DNA of 64,000 nucleotides, taken from positions 992,001 to 1,056,000 of the forward strand of contig NC_017068.1 of the NCBI RefSeq assembly GCF_000284095.1, read 5' to 3'. Origin of the DNA: Selenomonas ruminantium subsp. lactilytica TAM6421 (GTDB taxonomy: Bacteria; Bacillota; Negativicutes; Selenomonadales; Selenomonadaceae). A program made the translations under genes and the position numbers. Below the pieces are notes generated by a model. It did not search any database, was not told the origin of the DNA, and saw only the letters and a program-made list of their open reading frames with translations. Below are positions 60,170 to 64,000 of the stretch, piece by piece; the first letter of the stretch is position 1, and the number at the start of each line of letters is the position of its first letter.

Positions 60170-61812
60170 CAGTCGGCCTCCTTGGGCAAATAATCGTTAA
60201 GGTTGATGATCTTGTCGGCAATTTCCTGCAAAGCGGGATGATGGCTGCTGATGATCACGGTGCGCCGTTTGCCCAGCACAGAAATGGTTCGGATGATGCG
60301 TTTTTCTGTTTCTTCATCCAGACCGGTGGTGGGCTCGTCCAACAGCAGGATGGGATTGTTTTGCAGGATAAGCCGGGCCAGCCCCAGACGCTTCAGCTGG
60401 CCTTGGGAAAGTTTTTGCCCGCCGTCTCCCATCAGCGTGTTTAGTCCAGCGGGAAGGCTCATATAAAAATTTTCCAATTGGGCCAGCCGCAGGGCCTGCA
60501 GGCAGCGTTCATCCGGGGCATTTTGGAAGAGCAGCAGGTTTTGTGCCAGTGTTCCCTGATAGAGATGTGGCTCCTGGGGAAGCCAGCCAATCAGTTTGGC
60601 CCTGCTGTCCGGATGCATGGTAGGTAGGGGCTGGTCCTCCAGAAGAATCTGCCCGCTGTCAGGGGCATAGATTCCTGTCAATAAGGTCAGCAGGGTGCTT
60701 TTGCCGCAGCCGCTGTTGCCCGTGAGCAGGGTGATGCAGCCCGCCGGAAACTGCAGGGAAAGATGATTTAGAGCGGGGGTATGCCGCTGGGGATAGGTGA
60801 ACTGGATATTCTTTATTGTTATAGCGGGCGGGATGAGCAGGCTTTCGTGATGGCCCTGGGGGGATGCTTCTGGAAAAGCTCCTAAAGCCTGCTCGATTTG
60901 GGCGGCCGCCGTGTTGTTGTTCATGGTCGCGTGAAAGGCCGTGCCGGTTTGGCGCAGGGGCTGGTAGAATTCCGGCAGCAGAAGCAGGATGAAGAAGCCG
61001 GTCTGGAAGGCGAGATCCCCCTGCAGCAGCCGCAGACCGATGGTTACGGCAATCAGGGCAATGGCCAGGGTGGTGATGAGTTCCAGCACAAAGCTGGCTA
61101 AAAAAGCAAGTTCCAGAACCTTGAGGGTGGCCGTGGAAAAATCGTGGAGCAATTTTTGGGCCGTCAGGCGCTGGGCTTTGTCCTGCCGAAATATCTTCAA
61201 TAAAGGCAGGGTGCGAAGCAGTTCATGGAATCCTTGGGTGAGCCGGGTTAAGTTTTCCCAGGCGTGGGCACTGCGGTCTTTGGTCAGGCTGCTGAGCAGA
61301 TAGAGCAGGAAGGGGGCAATGGGGATGGTCAGCAGGCAGATGGCGGCGCTGATGATATCGCTGCAGGCAAAGACAAGCAGCAGGAAAGGGATGGTGGTCA
61401 GCAGGGAAATCACAGCGGGAATGATGATCTGCCAATCGTCGTCCAATGCTTCCGCATTTTCGCAGGCCAAAGTCAGCAGGCGGGCGCTATGAGCAGATGT
61501 TTGAGGCTCCGAGAGGAGCTGGCGATGAATCCTTTGCCGCAGCTTATGGCGGACGCGTAATGATGCTCTATGTTGCAGCTGCTTTTGCAGGTAGCGGGTG
61601 ATTTCCCAGAAAATGAGCAAGAAAAGCAGCACCAGTAAAACCGGTGCTGCCTGCATTAAATTTTTTTGTTCCAGAAAGACAGAATCCACGCACCAGGCCA
61701 GCGCGTTCATGGCGGCGGTGTAGAGCATGACGGCTGCCAGCTGCCAGCCGCCAAGGCCCAGTAAAGTTTTTTTGTGGTGATGGAGATAGAGTTTGAAGCG
61801 TGGTGGGATCAT
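60169..61812 (-). CDS. cydD: Cysteine/glutathione ABC exporter subunit CydD
   Basis: A 547-residue half-transporter partner of CydC. Membrane domain to about residue 320, then Walker A LTGNSGCGKSTLLTLLTG, a non-standard signature LSQGQLKRLGLA (Gln for Gly at the second position) and Walker B PILLLDEPTTGLDEE. It lies 27 bases after cydB and overlaps cydC. Confidence 0.9.
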   Translation of the reverse strand: MIPPRFKLYLHHHKKTLLGLGGWQLAAVMLYTAAMNALAWCVDSVFLEQKNLMQAAPVLLVLLFLLIFWEITRYLQKQLQHRASLRVRHKLRQRIHRQLLSEPQTSAHSARLLTLACENAEALDDDWQIIIPAVISLLTTIPFLLLVFACSDIISAAICLLTIPIAPFLLYLLSSLTKDRSAHAWENLTRLTQGFHELLRTLPLLKIFRQDKAQRLTAQKLLHDFSTATLKVLELAFLASFVLELITTLAIALIAVTIGLRLLQGDLAFQTGFFILLLLPEFYQPLRQTGTAFHATMNNNTAAAQIEQALGAFPEASPQGHHESLLIPPAITIKNIQFTYPQRHTPALNHLSLQFPAGCITLLTGNSGCGKSTLLTLLTGIYAPDSGQILLEDQPLPTMHPDSRAKLIGWLPQEPHLYQGTLAQNLLLFQNAPDERCLQALRLAQLENFYMSLPAGLNTLMGDGGQKLSQGQLKRLGLARLILQNNPILLLDEPTTGLDEETEKRIIRTISVLGKRRTVIISSHHPALQEIADKIINLNDYLPKEAD

Positions 61813-61839
61813 GGCTGCCTTTCTATGTCTTGAACGTAA

Positions 61840-62850
61840 TCAATAATGGGCGGGATCATCCGCTGTTAAGCGTTTGCGGAAAATGTAGTAAGTCCAGATC
61901 TGGTAACAGAGGACGATGGGTACCAGGATGAAGGCGGCCACCGTCATGATGGACAGGGTGTACTCAGTAGAAGAAGCGTTGGTGATGGTCAGGCTCCAGT
62001 CCGGGTTGAGGCTCGATACCATGAGCCGGGGGAACATGCCGGCAAAGAAGCCGAAAGTCACGCTGGCAATGGCCAGCGCTCCCAGGATAAAGCTGTTTTT
62101 GCCGGGCTTTTTGGCAAAGAGACAGAGGCTCAGCAGGAAGAATACAGCTGTGGCCAGGAATAGAGCCAGCGAGCAGGGACGGGCCAGCAGGTCCGTATTT
62201 TCCATGGTGAGCAGCAGATAGAGCACATAGGCGATGACTGCTGAACCGCCGGCGCATTTGCCCAACCCCTGAATCCTGGAGAGCAGGCCTTTATCCACCA
62301 GCCGCAGCTGCAGGAAGGAGGCACCGTGATAGGCGAAGACCAGCACAAAGACAATGCCGCCGAGAATGGAATAGAGACTCAAAAGATTCAGGAAGTTGCC
62401 CTGATAGATCATATTGTGGGCAATCGGCAGGCCTGCGGCCAGATCCGTCACAGCCACGCCCCAGAGGAAAGCAGGAACGATACTGCCGATAAAGATGGCA
62501 GCATCCCACGTTTTCTGCCAGCAGGGGCATTTCTCCTTGGTGCGCAGCTCAAAGGCCACGCCTCGCAGGATCAGGGCCACCAGCATCAGGAACAGGGCCA
62601 GGTAGAAGGTGCTGAACATGGTGGCGTAGACATGGGGGAAGGCGGCAAAGAGAGCGCCGCCGGCGGTGATCATCCAGACTTCATTGCCGTCCCAGACGGG
62701 GCCGATGGTGCGCAGGATCAGACTGCGGTCTTCCGGGCGTTTGCTGACGAAAGGAAAGAGCATACCTACGCCATAGTCGAAGCCTTCCAGGAAGAAGAAC
62801 CCCGTGAAGAGCACGGCAATCAGTATAAACCAAATAACCTGGTAATCCAT
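61840..62850 (-). CDS. cydB: Cytochrome bd quinol oxidase subunit II
   Basis: A 336-residue integral membrane subunit. It starts YQVIWFILIAVLFTGFFFLE and contains GFDYGVGMLFPFV and RTIGPVWDGNEVWMITAGGA, all typical of CydB, with about eight membrane segments. With CydA it forms a high-affinity terminal oxidase, which in an anaerobe would help remove traces of oxygen. The start overlaps the cydA stop (TAATG). Confidence 0.96.
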   Translation of the reverse strand: MDYQVIWFILIAVLFTGFFFLEGFDYGVGMLFPFVSKRPEDRSLILRTIGPVWDGNEVWMITAGGALFAAFPHVYATMFSTFYLALFLMLVALILRGVAFELRTKEKCPCWQKTWDAAIFIGSIVPAFLWGVAVTDLAAGLPIAHNMIYQGNFLNLLSLYSILGGIVFVLVFAYHGASFLQLRLVDKGLLSRIQGLGKCAGGSAVIAYVLYLLLTMENTDLLARPCSLALFLATAVFFLLSLCLFAKKPGKNSFILGALAIASVTFGFFAGMFPRLMVSSLNPDWSLTITNASSTEYTLSIMTVAAFILVPIVLCYQIWTYYIFRKRLTADDPAHY

Positions 62851-64000
62851 TATGCGTCCCTCCCTTCAGAGGTGTCCACGGGAATGGAAGTTTTCCGGAT
62901 AAAGCGTACCGCCACATAGAGGGCGGCGATAATCAGGACTAAGTAGAGCAGAGTGAAGCCAACCATGGTCAGGAAGACCTCCAGAACGGTCAGATTCGGT
63001 GAAACAGCATCGGCGGTCTTTTGCAAACCTACCACGATCCAGGGCTGGCGGCCGCCTTCGGCGATGAACCAGCCGGCGGTATTGGCCAGGAAGGGCAGGG
63101 GAAGGGCCAGAGGAACATATTTCAAGACCACGGACAGCAATTCCCGCATGTTCATTTTGATAAGAGTGAACACAAGGGCTGCCAGTGCCAACATGGCACC
63201 GCCGCAGCCAACCATCAGGCGGAAGCTCCAGAAGAGTCCGCAGACATCGGGGCGGTAATCTCCGTTGCCGTATTTGGCCACCATTTCTGCATTTACGGTG
63301 TTGATGCCTTTGACTTCGCCCTCGGGGCTGTTGTAGAGCATCAGGGAGAAGAGTGCCGGAATCTTGATCTCACAGGCATTTTTATGATTGTCCTGATCGA
63401 TGACTGCCATGACGGCAAAGGGCGCCGGATTCTCATTTTCCCAAAGGGCTTCCATGGAAGCCAGCTTCATGGGATTGGCGGTGGCTAAGTATTGGGTGTG
63501 CATATGGCCGCTGCCCATAACGCCCAGCACGCCGATGCCCATATAGATGGCACCGGCCAGCAGAACCTGACGGAAAACTTCCTGCGAGGCCTTGTCATGG
63601 ATATATTTCCAGGCAGATACGGCCAGAATCAGCATGCCGGCGGTGGAAATGCCGGAGAACAGGGCATGGGAGTACTCACCTACCACATAGGGATTGGTGA
63701 CGAGGGCGAAAAAGTCATTCATCTCGGCCCGGCCATTCTGTACCACATAGCCCACGGGATGCTGCATGAAGGAGTTGGCCACGAGGATCCAGAAGGCGGA
63801 CAGATTGCTGCCGATGGCAATAAGCCAGGCACAGAGGCAATGGGCTTTGGGGGACAGTTTATCCCAGCCAAACATCCAGATGCCCAGGAAGGTGGATTCC
63901 AGGAAGAAGGCTGTGAGTGCCTCAAGGGCCAGAGGTGCGCCGAAGATATCCCCCATAAAGCGTGAATACTCAGACCAGTTCATGCCGAAGTGGAATTCCT
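62850..64000 (-). CDS. cydA: Cytochrome bd quinol oxidase subunit I, 5' end beyond window
   Basis: The visible 383 residues lack only the N-terminal part; the frame is open to the right edge (EFHFGMNWSEYS is read across it). GIWMFGWDKLSPKAHCLCAW, NSFMQHPVGYVV, the haem-ligand His in SHALFSGISTAG, and the conserved GRQPWIVVGLQKTADAVSP are present. The quinol-binding loop is of the short kind found in Firmicutes. First gene of cydABDC; its promoter lies outside. Confidence 0.96.
   Translation of the reverse strand, partial: EFHFGMNWSEYSRFMGDIFGAPLALEALTAFFLESTFLGIWMFGWDKLSPKAHCLCAWLIAIGSNLSAFWILVANSFMQHPVGYVVQNGRAEMNDFFALVTNPYVVGEYSHALFSGISTAGMLILAVSAWKYIHDKASQEVFRQVLLAGAIYMGIGVLGVMGSGHMHTQYLATANPMKLASMEALWENENPAPFAVMAVIDQDNHKNACEIKIPALFSLMLYNSPEGEVKGINTVNAEMVAKYGNGDYRPDVCGLFWSFRLMVGCGGAMLALAALVFTLIKMNMRELLSVVLKYVPLALPLPFLANTAGWFIAEGGRQPWIVVGLQKTADAVSPNLTVLEVFLTMVGFTLLYLVLIIAALYVAVRFIRKTSIPVDTSEGRDA

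Noticed and set aside
1-64000. tRNA, rRNA, transposase, integrase or prophage genes
   Set aside because: None was recognised on either strand; the accessory character of 16-30 kb rests on the CRISPR locus and small scars only.

Overview
The window looks like a chromosomal segment of a diderm Firmicute of the class Negativicutes, most likely a Selenomonas relative. That placement is inference from gene mix. Firmicute-type parts are a T-box in front of thrS, an L20-type leader with an AUU-started infC, one large PurL, HemZ, a FapR-like operator and a cydABDC order. Outer-membrane parts are an RND pump, two TonB-dependent receptors and ExbB/ExbD/TonB. No rRNA, tRNA, transposase, integrase or prophage gene was seen.

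Layout. 1-0.4 kb: end of an RND pump. 0.4-2.7 kb: promoter, T-box, thrS. 2.7-7.3 kb: late cobalamin synthesis (cbiC, cobU, cbiP, cbiB, cobS) behind a structured leader. 7.3-16.3 kb: promoter, cobalamin riboswitch and attenuator, then a complete corrinoid uptake operon (binding lipoprotein, receptor, ATPase, permease, ExbB, ExbD, TonB, second receptor). 16.4-17.1 kb: PPP-type phosphatase between two 33-bp direct repeats. 17.3-27.6 kb: complete type I-F CRISPR-Cas locus (cas1, cas2-3, a 36-repeat array, csy1, csy2, csy3, cas6f), all on the + strand, with the array in the middle of the operon. 27.7-30 kb: accessory stretch with a nitroreductase, a possible small-RNA region with a Fur-like box, a two-repeat hypothetical protein and a shortened GNAT gene. 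30-41.7 kb: recJ, rel, fur, hemZ, hisS, aspS, infC-rpmI-rplT, trmH. 41.7-44.9 kb: small membrane protein and an MBOAT/DHHW pair for polymer acetylation. 44.9-52.2 kb: thiN, UPF0173 hydrolase, miaA, yhcH, purL, orphan dhaM-like gene. 52.3-57 kb: DUF2156 gene with an apparent AUU start, phoH, ybeY, era, DUF502, recO. 57-58.6 kb: acyl-CoA synthetase behind two FapR-like sites. 58.6-64 kb: cydC, cydD, cydB and most of cydA on the - strand, running off the right end.

How the parts work together. The 2.7-16.3 kb block couples corrinoid completion with corrinoid import, and the import operon carries its own energy-transducing Ton complex. The CRISPR locus has every part needed for adaptation, crRNA processing, surveillance and target degradation. 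The strongest unusual signals are the mid-operon I-F array, two possible complementary small RNAs near a Fur-like box at 28.4-28.7 kb, a second AUU start with the same geometry as infC, tandem FapR-like operators, and a 12-bp palindrome (TTGACCGGTCAA) recurring inside unrelated genes.
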